Notes under the pieces: model-generated
Database searches by the model: none
Seen by the model: the letters and a program-made list of their open reading frames with translations, nothing else
Told to the model about the DNA's origin: nothing
NCBI GenBank assembly: GCA_964583795.1
Contig: CAZOWX010000002.1
Location: forward strand, 29,539 to 93,538
From: JBDTME01 sp964583795
GTDB lineage: Bacteria; Patescibacteriota; Microgenomatia; UBA1400; PJMF01
Direction of reading: 5' to 3'
DNA: 64,000 nt
Shown here: one piece after another, positions 15,791-24,664 of the stretch
Position numbering within the stretch: position 1 is the first letter of the stretch
Layout: each line of letters begins with the position of its first letter
Position numbers and translations under genes: made by a program

Positions 15791-16780
15791 TCATTGCTCC
15801 ATGCTGTAGCCACACCAACTCTTCCCTTCTGAAAAAATGCCATTCCAAAGACGCAGCTGTTCTTGATCAAATCCACCTTTTTCTAAAATGTGCAACCACT
15901 CAGATAATACCCAACTTCTTGTGTCTCTTGGATGGAAAAACGCAAACCCTCTATCAACTGACTCTGTAGAGCGCCGCGGAGACATGTACAATCGTTGGAG
16001 ATAGTAACTAGGCAAATCAAACAAAGAAACCACAACAATACACACTTTTTTGAAAAAAGCGGTAAAACTCTTTTTCATTTCTACGTGATTTTCATCGCGT
16101 TCTATTCGTGTCCCGTAATAGTTATGACTTTCGTCTTCATCTGAGTAATTTATATATTCCTTTATCCATCTGTTTGCATTGATTAACTCGTTTTGTGTAC
16201 CCAATACGAGTGTCGCTTGTATCACTTCATACGCAGAATATACGGATCGCTTTTTCTTTGGGATTTCCAAGTGTTTTTGGTCCAACCACAAATTAAAACA
16301 CCACCCCCACTCTCCACTACTTCCATGCAGTCGATACTTGCCAATCAATGTTGTCCACAGAACAACAAGCATCCGAGTAAACCAAAGCGTTCCAGGAATG
16401 GTTACGACGAGCAAATCAATATCATCGGCAATTGAGCGGACATTATTCATTGCCAACGAACCGGTGACATACACCGATGAAATCGTCGGAATTTTTTTTA
16501 AAATGCTCAAAAGAGTTGAAACTTCTTTCCATTTCCCTTTTGAAAATTGTTCGCGCTCTTCTCGAGTTTTCAAGCTTGCAGGACTTTTTTGTAAAACCAA
16601 GAAACCACGCTCTTTTGTCACCAATGACGTGCTATGAAGCGTTTCGAAAAGCTGCTTTTTGTCAGAGGTAGTAACACCTATCAAACGGTTGAAAAGTTCT
16701 TCATTCGTCAATGGATACTGAAAAATGGCACTGTACGCGAGTGTCGCAAGGGTACTTTCAAGCAAAAAGGTCTTTTTCAC
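15791..16780 (-). CDS. Nucleotidyltransferase-fold protein
   Basis: This 329-residue protein contains the DNA polymerase beta-type nucleotidyltransferase motif: VYVTGSLAMNN near residue 103 followed by ADDIDLLVV near 118, with the two Asp residues that bind metal. The N-terminal part looks like a winged helix (YPLTNEELFNRLIG). The C-terminal half has hydrophobic segments, such as CIVVVSLFDLPSYYL, with no known family in my view. It starts at GTG 16780. Related proteins are often found in bacterial genomes next to glycan genes, but a role is not assigned. Confidence 0.65.
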   Translation of the reverse strand: MKKTFLLESTLATLAYSAIFQYPLTNEELFNRLIGVTTSDKKQLFETLHSTSLVTKERGFLVLQKSPASLKTREEREQFSKGKWKEVSTLLSILKKIPTISSVYVTGSLAMNNVRSIADDIDLLVVTIPGTLWFTRMLVVLWTTLIGKYRLHGSSGEWGWCFNLWLDQKHLEIPKKKRSVYSAYEVIQATLVLGTQNELINANRWIKEYINYSDEDESHNYYGTRIERDENHVEMKKSFTAFFKKVCIVVVSLFDLPSYYLQRLYMSPRRSTESVDRGFAFFHPRDTRSWVLSEWLHILEKGGFDQEQLRLWNGIFSEGKSWCGYSMEQ

Positions 16781-16971
16781 TCGAGTATCATAACATATTA
16801 GGGAGTAGTATATAGGGTGTAGGATGTAGGAACTATACTTCTAACTAATCTGACCCCTTACAAAACAAAAAAACCAACCATTACTGGACTTCTTGCTAAA
16901 TTGACAATAAAGTGAATGAAGCAACAAGTCTACTATTTTGGAGATTGGTTTTGATTTTTTTCGCACTGAAG

Positions 16972-18693
16972 CTACTTAGCCACGCCTTGTTGAGCCCCTG
17001 CTCCCACTCCGTATTGACCAAGTACTTGGTTCATTCCTTGAGAGACCGTTGCTGTACTTTGGGTCAGCGCTCCAGACCCAGCATTAACCATGTCCAGGTA
17101 GTACTTGATGATGCGATCGTTAATCCCGTTATCGTGAGTGTATGCGTTGAGATACCACGACTTTGCATAGGGAGCATCTTGAATAAAGGCTCCAACATAC
17201 TGTTTGTTTGCAATCTCGTCAGCCAAATCCACTCGCGAGTACAACTCACCAAAGGCACGCACATTCGAGGCGTCAGCATATAATTTTTTCTCAACATCGG
17301 CAGAACTTAAATACTTGAGTAAAAGCCACGAACCTTCTTTTTGACTGCTTTGTGCATTGACGCCCTCTGCCCAAAAACTTGCCCAAGTCGTACGCGGTTT
17401 ATCAGCCAATTGAGGCACTGGCACCACATCAAACTGCAAGTTAGGATTTGCCGACTTCACTTCATGTGCTCTCCATGATGGCGCAAGCATCATCGCTACG
17501 TCACCTTTGGCAAAAGCGACAGTTGCATTGGGAAGTGTTGTATCCCAGACACCGAGCTTTCCTGAAAAGTCAAGGTAAAAGGAGATCGCTTCCAAAGCTT
17601 GTTCGGATGTTGGATTTGCAGGATTAGCTCCATTTTGCAACATCAGTAGTGCAATAATTTCCGGAAAATGCTCAACATTTGAGGCCGTTCCCATGGCAAT
17701 TCCACCACGAGTTATCTTCCCCCCTGATTTAATAGTTAACTCTTGCGATAGTCGTTTTAACTCTTCCCAATCCTTTGGTGGAGTTTTGTTGGCAATCGTA
17801 AAAATGTCTTTGTTATAGTACAAGCCTAAACCGTCGATCATGAGTGGGATCCCTACCACATTCCCATTCAAGGTAAGCTGCTGTGTCGCTGTCGGATAAA
17901 AGGTCTTTGAGAACTCATCCTTAGTCATAATTTTTTCTGGTAAAGGACTGAGCTCGTTTTTGAGCATTGGCACCCAACTGGCATGAAAGCGAAATACGTC
18001 TGGGCCACTGCCTTTGGAGATCTCGGCCTGCAAGCGCTCACGATAATCTTGATACGATTGTTGAGTGTATTGAACTTGATACTCCGGATTCGCTTTTTCA
18101 AAATCACTCAGCACCTGTTGCATGACTGTGGTTGGCTCCCAAAGCCCCCAATACACAATTGTTTTCTTTTTGACTGGAGCAGTGGTACTTGTTTTGGGGT
18201 TAGAGATTGACTTGTTTTTATTTAAAAACCAATACGCTCCAAAGGCCAATAAACCAACAAACAATATCCCGAGCAATAAAAAGGGCAAAAACCGTAAAAT
18301 GGATTTTTTCGGTTGATCAGCACCACCAGCACTACTTGGAGGGGGGGTACTTGCTTTAAATTGGGTCGCCGTTCCCACTACTGTGGCATTGGGCTTCACT
18401 GAACTTACCGGAGGTTGAGTCATTGAAGGCTTCATTCCCACTTGAGCTGAACCTCCAACCGATTTCACGGATGAGGCATTCATAACGGGATTGTTCGGGA
18501 AAGTTGTCGGAGTCGAGTTAACAGGATTTGCACTCATGGTAGCACCAGCAGGGGCTCCGGGAGCTTTCGCCGAAAATGCGGCTGATGACGGTTGTGGGAC
18601 ACTTTGTTGAGCGCTTGCCATTCCCACAGGGTTCCCTGGTTGAAATGGGTTCAATGGTTTTACGTTTGGGGTGGGAAGTGTATTATCAGGCAT
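16972..18693 (-). CDS. Family 1 solute-binding-like protein with N-terminal membrane anchor
   Basis: The 573-residue protein has about 125 residues rich in Pro/Ser/Ala/Asn, a single membrane helix (FLPFLLLGILFVGLLAFGAY), and an extracellular solute-binding family 1 domain from about residue 175 (TIVYWGLWEPTTVMQQVLSD, later GNVVGIPLMIDGLGLYYNKD). Such domains normally bind sugars for ABC importers. Here it is anchored by an internal helix and has a long inner tail instead of a lipoprotein signal, and no ABC permease is adjacent. It may act as a surface binding or sensing protein. It is divergent from the VanW gene. Confidence 0.82.
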   Translation of the reverse strand: MPDNTLPTPNVKPLNPFQPGNPVGMASAQQSVPQPSSAAFSAKAPGAPAGATMSANPVNSTPTTFPNNPVMNASSVKSVGGSAQVGMKPSMTQPPVSSVKPNATVVGTATQFKASTPPPSSAGGADQPKKSILRFLPFLLLGILFVGLLAFGAYWFLNKNKSISNPKTSTTAPVKKKTIVYWGLWEPTTVMQQVLSDFEKANPEYQVQYTQQSYQDYRERLQAEISKGSGPDVFRFHASWVPMLKNELSPLPEKIMTKDEFSKTFYPTATQQLTLNGNVVGIPLMIDGLGLYYNKDIFTIANKTPPKDWEELKRLSQELTIKSGGKITRGGIAMGTASNVEHFPEIIALLMLQNGANPANPTSEQALEAISFYLDFSGKLGVWDTTLPNATVAFAKGDVAMMLAPSWRAHEVKSANPNLQFDVVPVPQLADKPRTTWASFWAEGVNAQSSQKEGSWLLLKYLSSADVEKKLYADASNVRAFGELYSRVDLADEIANKQYVGAFIQDAPYAKSWYLNAYTHDNGINDRIIKYYLDMVNAGSGALTQSTATVSQGMNQVLGQYGVGAGAQQGVAK

Positions 18694-18710
18694 AAGCTAT
18701 TTTACCATGC

Positions 18711-18739
18711 TTTTAACTAGAGACATTCAGATCTATAAT
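18711..18739 (+). promoter_or_regulatory. Promoter giving a probable leaderless vanW-like message
   Basis: TATAAT (18734-18739) lies only seven bases before the ATG at 18747, with a weak TTTTAA 17 bases upstream. Transcription would begin at or next to the start codon, and no ribosome site is present. Confidence 0.6.
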
Positions 18740-18746
18740 AGCACCC

Positions 18747-20510
18747 ATGCGTGTTTTACGACAAGAGTGGTTCAGCGGACACATAAAAGCTTTCTTCTTG
18801 GGAGCTGTCTTGGCTGTGTTTGCGCTGGTTATCGGAGGCTCACTCGCTTACTATACAACATATCATAGTCGGTTTTACGAGGGAGTCTTCATCGACTCTG
18901 TTGACGTCTCTCGTTTGACCAAGGCTGAGGCGTTACAAAAACTGCAGGAAAACACAGTTGTCCCCAGCACAACCGTCACGCTGCAACTTGACCAAACTTC
19001 GCTAGCATCTTCTTCTGCGGCTTTAGGAGTTCATCATGAATATGATGACACACTCGTGACTGCACTCCAGTGGGGGCGTAGTAGTACTATTATTAATAAC
19101 ATCGCCACTATTTTTTCAACCTATACACAAGCTAAAAATTTTGAGTCTCCACTCGCATTTGACACTGAACTGACAACAGCATTTACCAAACAGTATGCAA
19201 CCCTGGCAGATCATCCTGGAAAAAATCCCAGTGCTCATCTTGAAAACGGGAAGATCATCATTGATGCAGGTGCATTTGGTCAAGCAGTCGACATCGAACA
19301 AACCAACCAAGCCATACTCTCAGCCGCAAACACCTCTTCTCCAGTTATTACCGCTGTTATGAAAGATACGGGAATTCAACTGAATCCGGAACAAATTACA
19401 GCGGCAGTAACTCGTGCACAAAAACTGGTTGGAAAAACCCTCAAAGGGAAAGTTGATATTGTTACGGTCGATATTGATGACGCACAACTCGTGGCGGCGC
19501 TGACTTTCCCAGAAGGCTATGATGATGAGCTCATCAGCTCAATCACTGATGAGTTTAAAGAGAAGATTGATCGACCGGCAAAAAACGCAGTTTTTTCTTT
19601 CGACCCATCATCGCTCAAGGTTTCTGAGTTTCAACCAGACCTTGACGGGATCACGATCGATCAACAGCTTGCTCATGATGAAGTCGTGAAAGCTCTAAAA
19701 ACGTTTGAGTCTGATACTGCTCCGAAAGAACTGGTGATAGAAATTCCCAAAACGGCGAAAAAGGCCGAGATCACGTTGGGTTCGCTTAACAACTTGGGGA
19801 TTAACGAACGCATTGGGTTTGGTGAAACGTATTATTATCATTCAATTCCCTCTCGTGTACACAACGTTTCCCAAGCCAGCAAAATCTTGAACAATACTAT
19901 TGTAAAACCCGGCGAAGAGTTTTCATTCAATAAGACACTCGGAGAAGTTTCGAAGAGCACGGGTTTTCTGCCGGCATACATCATCCAATCTGGTCAAACA
20001 GTACTTGGTGATGGTGGGGGCGTGTGTCAAGTCAGTACGACACTTTTCCGATCGCTCCTTGACTCGGGATTAAAAATCACCAAACGCAAAGCTCACACTT
20101 ACAGAGTCAGCTACTACGAGCTCAATCGCGAACCAGGGTTTGATGCGACTGTTTTTTCTGGTGACGTGGATCTGCGTTTTGTGAATGACTCACCAGGAGC
20201 GGTACTGCTTCACTTTGAGACGTTTCCCGATGATCGCTATATGTTTGTGACTATTTATGGCACAGACGATGGTCGAACCACAGAAATTTCAGAATATAAA
20301 AAATGGGATTCTCGAGGAGCTCCACCAGCCCAATATATTGATGATCCCTCTCTGCCTCCCGGGAAGCTCGTTCAAATCGATTTTGCAGTGGGTGGGATTA
20401 AGGCCCAGTTCAAGCACACGGTTCGTGATAAAACGGGCAACTTAATGTATGAAAATGTCTACTACTCAAATTACATCCCGTGGTCAGCGAAGTATCGGAG
20501 AGGAGTTTAG
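18747..20510 (+). CDS. VanW-family wall protein with peptidoglycan-binding-like repeats
   Basis: The 587-residue protein has a short cytoplasmic start, one membrane helix near residues 17-38 and a large outer part. Residues 45-330 hold repeated alpha/beta modules of the type often called peptidoglycan-binding 4 (DVSRLTKAEALQKLQ). The VanW domain covers about 360-500, with NVSQASKILNNTIVKPGEEF, GDGGGVCQVSTTLF with a conserved Cys, and FSGDVDLRF. Such proteins are linked to the cell wall, but the reaction is unknown. It is read from a promoter that overlaps the start of the divergent solute-binding-like gene. Confidence 0.85.
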   Translation: MRVLRQEWFSGHIKAFFLGAVLAVFALVIGGSLAYYTTYHSRFYEGVFIDSVDVSRLTKAEALQKLQENTVVPSTTVTLQLDQTSLASSSAALGVHHEYDDTLVTALQWGRSSTIINNIATIFSTYTQAKNFESPLAFDTELTTAFTKQYATLADHPGKNPSAHLENGKIIIDAGAFGQAVDIEQTNQAILSAANTSSPVITAVMKDTGIQLNPEQITAAVTRAQKLVGKTLKGKVDIVTVDIDDAQLVAALTFPEGYDDELISSITDEFKEKIDRPAKNAVFSFDPSSLKVSEFQPDLDGITIDQQLAHDEVVKALKTFESDTAPKELVIEIPKTAKKAEITLGSLNNLGINERIGFGETYYYHSIPSRVHNVSQASKILNNTIVKPGEEFSFNKTLGEVSKSTGFLPAYIIQSGQTVLGDGGGVCQVSTTLFRSLLDSGLKITKRKAHTYRVSYYELNREPGFDATVFSGDVDLRFVNDSPGAVLLHFETFPDDRYMFVTIYGTDDGRTTEISEYKKWDSRGAPPAQYIDDPSLPPGKLVQIDFAVGGIKAQFKHTVRDKTGNLMYENVYYSNYIPWSAKYRRGV

Positions 20511-20559
20511 TTTCTAGGGCTTAGGGTTTAGGCATTTGGCCTTAGGGGTTGACTTTTAA

Positions 20560-20772
20560 TTTTTCGACTTCAGATTTGCTTTTACGTGTCCCTTAGGACG
20601 TTTTTTCTTTAAAAAAATTGAATATTTATATCCGGAATCATCAGCATTTCTACCACTATATAAGCTGGAATTATTAATTACAACACTGGTAGCACAAATT
20701 GCGGCTCATCTCGGCGAAGTACCACAAGCACTCTTTGCAGGGTTAATGGGATCTCAAAGCCCTCAAGACTAA
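20560..20772 (+). pseudogene. Short open frame without start, possible gene remnant
   Basis: A plus frame stays open for 70 codons and ends at TAA 20770-20772, but has no ATG, GTG or TTG near its beginning. The translated end, EYLYPESSAFLPLYKLELL followed by an Ala/Leu-rich helix and GLMGSQSPQD, looks protein-like. It may be the 3' end of a lost gene. The rest of 20511-20799 holds a TAGGGTTTAGG-like simple tract. Confidence 0.3.
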
Positions 20773-20799
20773 ACAGGTGTCGATCGTATTCATAAGACG

Positions 20800-21186
20800 T
20801 CAACCGTACTTTCCAGGTTTTCTCACCTTCAGTCCCTTGATCATCTGGAAATGTTTCACATTATCAGTAACCAAGGTCAGTCCTTCTTCCATTGCTGTCG
20901 CGGTAATCAGTGCGTCAAAAAACCCGACTCCATGAGAAGGACCATATTGTAATACAATCTCACAAGCCTTTTTGTGAATGCTTTCACTTCCCCAATGAAT
21001 CTTGCTATTATTTGCAATCTGAACAACTTTCTTTTTTTCCTGTTTATTGAACGATCCTTGAAGCAACTCGCCATACGTTACGTATGACATCACATAATCC
21101 AAATGAGCATTGAGAAAATTTTGAGAAGGGAGATGTTTTCTGAGAACGGAGATGAAAACCGTCGTGTCAATCAAGATTGAGTTCAT
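20800..21186 (-). CDS. PIN-domain toxin (VapC-like)
   Basis: This 128-residue protein has the four acidic positions of PIN ribonucleases: Asp7 in ILIDTTVF, Glu in YVTYGELLQG, Asp in GFFDALITA and Asp in LVTDNVKHF. VapC toxins cut structured RNAs such as tRNA when free of antitoxin. The start overlaps the end of the antitoxin gene by 20 bases, a common arrangement. The pair sits in a short region between the VanW and tsaD genes. Confidence 0.88.
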   Translation of the reverse strand: MNSILIDTTVFISVLRKHLPSQNFLNAHLDYVMSYVTYGELLQGSFNKQEKKKVVQIANNSKIHWGSESIHKKACEIVLQYGPSHGVGFFDALITATAMEEGLTLVTDNVKHFQMIKGLKVRKPGKYG

Positions 21187-21472
21187 ATCGAGGTTTTCTA
21201 ATGTTATTGACCCATGCTACGGGATCTGCCATGTCGTCCCGATCTGCCCACATGCCTGCGGCTGCATCAAGAGCTTTCTTTAGCCGTTCTTTTCTCTTTT
21301 GCTCATCTTGAGAGGCAACTTTTTCATCAGTCACGGGAATAATAAGAGCTTTCACTTTGCCAAACTTTTTCACCACAAAACGTTTTCCCAAATAATCGAC
21401 CTGATCTAGAATCTCAGCCAAAGTATCCCTTGTTTGCTTGACAGTCAGTGTGGTATATGGTGTTTGAGACAT
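21167..21472 (-). CDS. Phd/YefM-like antitoxin
   Basis: The 101-residue product begins TLTVKQTRDTLAEILDQVDY and GKRFVVKKFGKVKALIIPV, which matches the DNA-binding N-terminal domain of the Phd/YefM antitoxins. The C-terminal part is charged and probably wraps the toxin. It lies directly upstream of the PIN toxin, and such antitoxins usually repress their own operon. The gene is divergent from tsaD, with about 100 bases between. Confidence 0.85.
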   Translation of the reverse strand: MSQTPYTTLTVKQTRDTLAEILDQVDYLGKRFVVKKFGKVKALIIPVTDEKVASQDEQKRKERLKKALDAAAGMWADRDDMADPVAWVNNIRKPRYELNLD

Positions 21473-21559
21473 AGTTGGTTGATTTTATTACAAAATGTAC
21501 AAAGCGTCAACTTTGACACAAGAATTCAAAATCTGCTCAATCTTCAGGTTACCATCTGC

Positions 21560-21565
21560 TAAAAT
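21560..21565 (+). promoter_or_regulatory. -10 box of a probable leaderless tsaD message
   Basis: TAAAAT ends six bases before the tsaD ATG at 21572, and there is no ribosome site. No convincing -35 box is seen. Confidence 0.45.
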
Positions 21566-21571
21566 ACAGTC

Positions 21572-22879
21572 ATGAACCCACCCAGTCAACCGTTGACCGT
21601 TCTCGCTATAGAATCGTCCTGTGACGAGACTGCTTGTTCAGTAGTACAAAAAAGTGACAGTGAACCATTGGCTCACGTCCTCTCCTCTGTTACGGCAACC
21701 AGTCTGGCCAAGCATAAAGCAACCAAAGGAATTGTTCCTGAAATAGCTGCGAGAGAGCAGTTAAAGTATATATTGCCGGTTATTGAGGAAGCGCTGAGTA
21801 AACTCAAAACTCAAAACTCAAAATTCAAAATTGGTAGTCAAAAAACATCCAATAACCAATACCCAACAACCAATACCCAACTTGATGCAATAGCGGTTAC
21901 CGTCGGTCCAGGATTAGCTGGGTCGCTCTTAGTCGGGATTGAGACCGCTCGTGCCCTCGCAATGGCGTGGAATCTTCCCATTATTCCGGTCAATCACATA
22001 AAGGCTCACCCGTATGCAAATTTCATCAAAAGTCAAAGCTCAACAAACGATAAACTGGTTCGTGCAGTTGTGAATGAACGATCAACAACTCAACAACTCA
22101 ACAGCTCAACAACAGTCCCAAACTTTCCCCTTCTCTCCTGGGTAATCTCCGGCGGACATACCGATTTATTTCTAATGAACTCTCACACCGATATTCAACG
22201 ACTTGGTGGAACTGTCGATGATGCGGCTGGTGAGTGCTTTGACAAGTGCGCTCGCGTTCTTGGATTTGATTATCCAGGCGGACCGTTTATCGAAAAATTG
22301 GCAGGGGGAAAAAGGAAGATCCCCAATGGCCAAGCTCATCCCCCTCGCTTTGCACTTCAGGATGACAAAAACCATCATTTCGGCGAAAGCCGGGATCTAT
22401 CCACAGTTGTTGTGTCAACAACCCAACAACCGAACAACACAACAACTATCCCCCTCCCCCGCCCGCTCTTTTACGAGAAGACTCTGAACATGTCCTTTTC
22501 CGGTCTTAAGGCAGCTTTTTTGCGATCATTCAACGAAAACAAAGAAACAATCCCACTAGAAGAACTTCAGCACAAACTCGCAACTGCGTTGCAAGAAGCA
22601 GTCACAGACATTATCGTCAAACGTACCCAGCAAGCACTCGAGCTCTATCCGCAAGTTCGCTCAATCATCGTCTCTGGTGGCGTCAGTGCAAATCAGAAAT
22701 TAAGAGAAAAACTCGACACTCACACCCAACAACCCAACAACACAACCACTCAACAACTGACAATGCACTTTCCCTCTATTGATTACTGTACCGACAACGC
22801 AGCAATGATCGGCAGCTACGCGCTGTTTCACATGGATGAAAAAACGGATTGGAAAAATGTAAAACTTGACTTAAGCTAA
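21572..22879 (+). CDS. tsaD: tRNA N6-adenosine threonylcarbamoyltransferase with in-frame repeat inserts
   Basis: TsaD transfers the threonylcarbamoyl group to A37 of ANN-decoding tRNAs. Core motifs are LAIESSCDETACSVV, KGIVPEIAAREQ, VTVGPGLAGSLLVG, VNHIKAHPYAN (metal His pair), VISGGHTDLFLM, MSFSGLKAAFL and YCTDNAAMIG. The 435 residues exceed the usual 330-350. The excess sits in four low-complexity inserts: about residues 76-104 (KTQNSKFKIG...), 153-182 (SQSSTNDK...ERSTTQQL), 267-295 (GESRDLSTVVVSTTQQPNN) and 384-397 (HTQQPNNTTTQQL). They fall between conserved blocks, probably in surface loops, so the enzyme is likely functional. Confidence 0.95.
   Translation: MNPPSQPLTVLAIESSCDETACSVVQKSDSEPLAHVLSSVTATSLAKHKATKGIVPEIAAREQLKYILPVIEEALSKLKTQNSKFKIGSQKTSNNQYPTTNTQLDAIAVTVGPGLAGSLLVGIETARALAMAWNLPIIPVNHIKAHPYANFIKSQSSTNDKLVRAVVNERSTTQQLNSSTTVPNFPLLSWVISGGHTDLFLMNSHTDIQRLGGTVDDAAGECFDKCARVLGFDYPGGPFIEKLAGGKRKIPNGQAHPPRFALQDDKNHHFGESRDLSTVVVSTTQQPNNTTTIPLPRPLFYEKTLNMSFSGLKAAFLRSFNENKETIPLEELQHKLATALQEAVTDIIVKRTQQALELYPQVRSIIVSGGVSANQKLREKLDTHTQQPNNTTTQQLTMHFPSIDYCTDNAAMIGSYALFHMDEKTDWKNVKLDLS
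21799..21882 (+). repeat. Simple tracts inside tsaD, insert 1
   Basis: Two adjoining tracts, CTCAAAACTCAAAA (21799-21832) and CCAATAACCAATACCCAAC (21844-21882), are translated in frame just before the conserved VTVGPGLAGS block. The second type recurs in nnrD on the coding strand near 52934-52960. Confidence 0.8.
22082..22114 (+). repeat. CAAC-rich tract inside tsaD, insert 2
   Basis: TCAACAACTCAACAACTCAA with further CAAC units sits in frame between the metal-binding His region and the ISGGHT motif. Confidence 0.85.
22381..22449 (+). repeat. Palindrome fragment plus CAAC tract inside tsaD, insert 3
   Basis: CGGCGAAAGCCGGGATCT (22381-22398) is part of the widespread CCCGGCGAAAGCCGGGAT palindrome, here translated as GESRD. 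A CAACAACCCAACAACC tract follows at 22416-22448. Together they lie before the FSGLKAA block. Confidence 0.85.
22727..22760 (+). repeat. CAAC-rich tract inside tsaD, insert 4
   Basis: CAACAACCCAACAACACAAC and related units lie in frame before the C-terminal CTDNAAM motif. Confidence 0.85.
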
Positions 22880-22911
22880 AGGATAGAGTTACAACAACAA
22901 ATATTCAATCA

Positions 22912-23946
22912 ATGCAAACAAACCCTCCTGATTTTGTTGAACAAGAAAATAATATTGAGAGACTCACTCAGTCTTGGCTTGCAGATTTTGAAGCAGAACT
23001 TGAACAAAACCCAGACGTACACTCTTTTCTTCGCCACTGCGTAATCAAAGACTTAAAGGAAAGAGTCCGTGTAACCGAAGAAAATGGGTGTTTAGTCGTA
23101 TTTGTCGACGAAGATCACCATGAAGTGAACAATGAATCCCTGGCGGTTTGGGAGCTCTTACTAGAAAGAAAACAGGTTGAGGGATTATTTATCGAGTATT
23201 TTTCTCCAGAGCTCAAATACAATTCTCGTAAAAGTCCTATTTTTATAAAACCAATACTTAGTGCTTTCTTTAAAATGAAGCGGTATAAACTCCGACTTTT
23301 TTCAGCAAACCAAGTTGTAAAAATTGCAAGAGAAAATCAAGTTCAAATTTCAACTTGTGATATAGCCAATTCATGGAGATACCAACTCGGATACTTTCTA
23401 GCATACATCCTTTCAACTTTGAATCTGTCCCTTTTCTTAGCTCAAACTTTTCAAGAACATCAATGGATTTCTCCAACGGTCTCACTAGCATTTTCAATTT
23501 ATATTGCATTTAAAGAAACACTCAATCTCACCGCTGAAAACACAGAAAATTCAGCATTTTTGAAAAAAATAGAACATTGGATTGTCACGTTTGAAGATGC
23601 TCGTCGACACTTTGTAGCAAAAGGAATTGAGACCAAAACAAAACAGACTCAACAAAAACGGACCGAACATGGTTCGCCTCGTCCAGAATTTATTGTTCGC
23701 TATCCCAAGGCTCATAACAATAGAATTATTCAAGATCTCCTTTACCCAATTCCAATAAAAAAACTGGCGTATCGAATAATAGCCCCATACCTCGACTTCA
23801 GCATCAGAACTTTTGTTCCATACTCAGATGGTGAGGATGTCTCAGCAGAGGAAAAAAGAAAGTATAGTGGTTGGAAACTTCTAGAAAGAATTCAATTCCC
23901 GTTTTTCGATTTTGCTATTGAAGACCGCCCTCGAGAAAACACTTAA
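22912..23946 (+). CDS. Uncharacterised protein with central hydrophobic segment
   Basis: I do not recognise this 344-residue protein. The N-terminal half is acidic, with a possible Asp/His-rich patch (VVFVDEDHHEV). Two hydrophobic stretches near residues 160-177 (LGYFLAYILSTLNLSLFLA) and 187-203 (SPTVSLAFSIYIAF) could be membrane helices. The C-terminal part is basic and aromatic. It starts 32 bases after tsaD in the same direction, so it may be co-transcribed. It converges with the next gene with an 11-base gap. Confidence 0.6.
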   Translation: MQTNPPDFVEQENNIERLTQSWLADFEAELEQNPDVHSFLRHCVIKDLKERVRVTEENGCLVVFVDEDHHEVNNESLAVWELLLERKQVEGLFIEYFSPELKYNSRKSPIFIKPILSAFFKMKRYKLRLFSANQVVKIARENQVQISTCDIANSWRYQLGYFLAYILSTLNLSLFLAQTFQEHQWISPTVSLAFSIYIAFKETLNLTAENTENSAFLKKIEHWIVTFEDARRHFVAKGIETKTKQTQQKRTEHGSPRPEFIVRYPKAHNNRIIQDLLYPIPIKKLAYRIIAPYLDFSIRTFVPYSDGEDVSAEEKRKYSGWKLLERIQFPFFDFAIEDRPRENT

Positions 23947-23957
23947 AGATTCTGACC

Positions 23958-24629
23958 TTATCCAAACAGCCCCTCCACCACCGGCGCTAAAATCAAAACA
24001 ACTGCCATAAACACTGCAAAAAACACAATCGCCATAAGAACAGTCTTTATCGAAAGTCCTGCTGATTTTTTAGCCACAGCCAACTCTTCTTCCAACCGTC
24101 TCTCATTGTTTTGCAGTTTCTGATCATGCGTTTGTTGAGAAGATACCACTTGAATAGACAAAACATCGTGAGAATCGTCATTCATTTCAAGCTCGATCAT
24201 GTCTCCAATATCTAGGTAGGAGTACATCTCTCGCTCAATGTTGTACTCCATTTTCGATTGATCAACAGAAATATAAAAATCATAATGAAGCCCATACTTT
24301 GAACGGTACGCAAAGACTCTTTTATTCGTGATAGTGACTTGTTTTTTACTAATATTTTTTGACCAAATAACAACAAGCAGGTTTCGCAAACTCCATATGA
24401 CCCAATGCAGTGTTCCAACAGCAAGAGCTCCAATCAAAAGCGTCACAATCGTGATTGGCTTTTTTATACTTAAGGTGTGTGGGAAGTCCTCAAGCAAAAT
24501 GCTGGAAAAAGCAAACAGCAGTACTCCACTCCCAACCAACTGAAATACGCTTTCCTTTAACACGTTCTTCGTTAAAAGCATCCATTGTGAGGCAGGATTC
24601 AATTGTTGACTGCTTGAAGGGTTCTCCAT
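23958..24629 (-). CDS. Membrane protein with four probable helices
   Basis: This protein of about 223 residues has hydrophobic stretches near residues 30-48, 58-85 and the C-terminal end (VLMAIVFFAVFMAVVLILA). Between them is a beta-rich soluble part, TITNKRVFAYRSKYGLHYD, resembling the PH-like domains of membrane proteins. I choose the second Met (24629), because a TATAGT box lies six bases before it and overlaps the first Met region. No function is recognised. It shares a palindromic, divergent promoter with a candidate small RNA. Confidence 0.65.
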   Translation of the reverse strand: MENPSSSQQLNPASQWMLLTKNVLKESVFQLVGSGVLLFAFSSILLEDFPHTLSIKKPITIVTLLIGALAVGTLHWVIWSLRNLLVVIWSKNISKKQVTITNKRVFAYRSKYGLHYDFYISVDQSKMEYNIEREMYSYLDIGDMIELEMNDDSHDVLSIQVVSSQQTHDQKLQNNERRLEEELAVAKKSAGLSIKTVLMAIVFFAVFMAVVLILAPVVEGLFG

Positions 24630-24635
24630 ACTCAT

Positions 24636-24658
24636 ACTATAGCACCATGTGCTATAAT
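24636..24658. promoter_or_regulatory. Divergent overlapping extended -10 promoters in a palindrome
   Basis: TATAGCAC-CAT-GTGCTATA (24638-24656) is a perfect palindrome. It gives TGCTATAAT on the plus strand (-10 at 24653-24658) and TGCTATAGT on the minus strand (-10 at 24636-24641). The minus one is six bases before a Met codon. Neither has a good -35 box, which extended -10 promoters can tolerate. Confidence 0.6.
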
Positions 24659-24664
24659 TCTCGA

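Noticed and set aside
16179..16637. Plus-strand frame of 152 codons
   Set aside because: It is antisense to the nucleotidyltransferase-fold gene, with no protein-like motifs.
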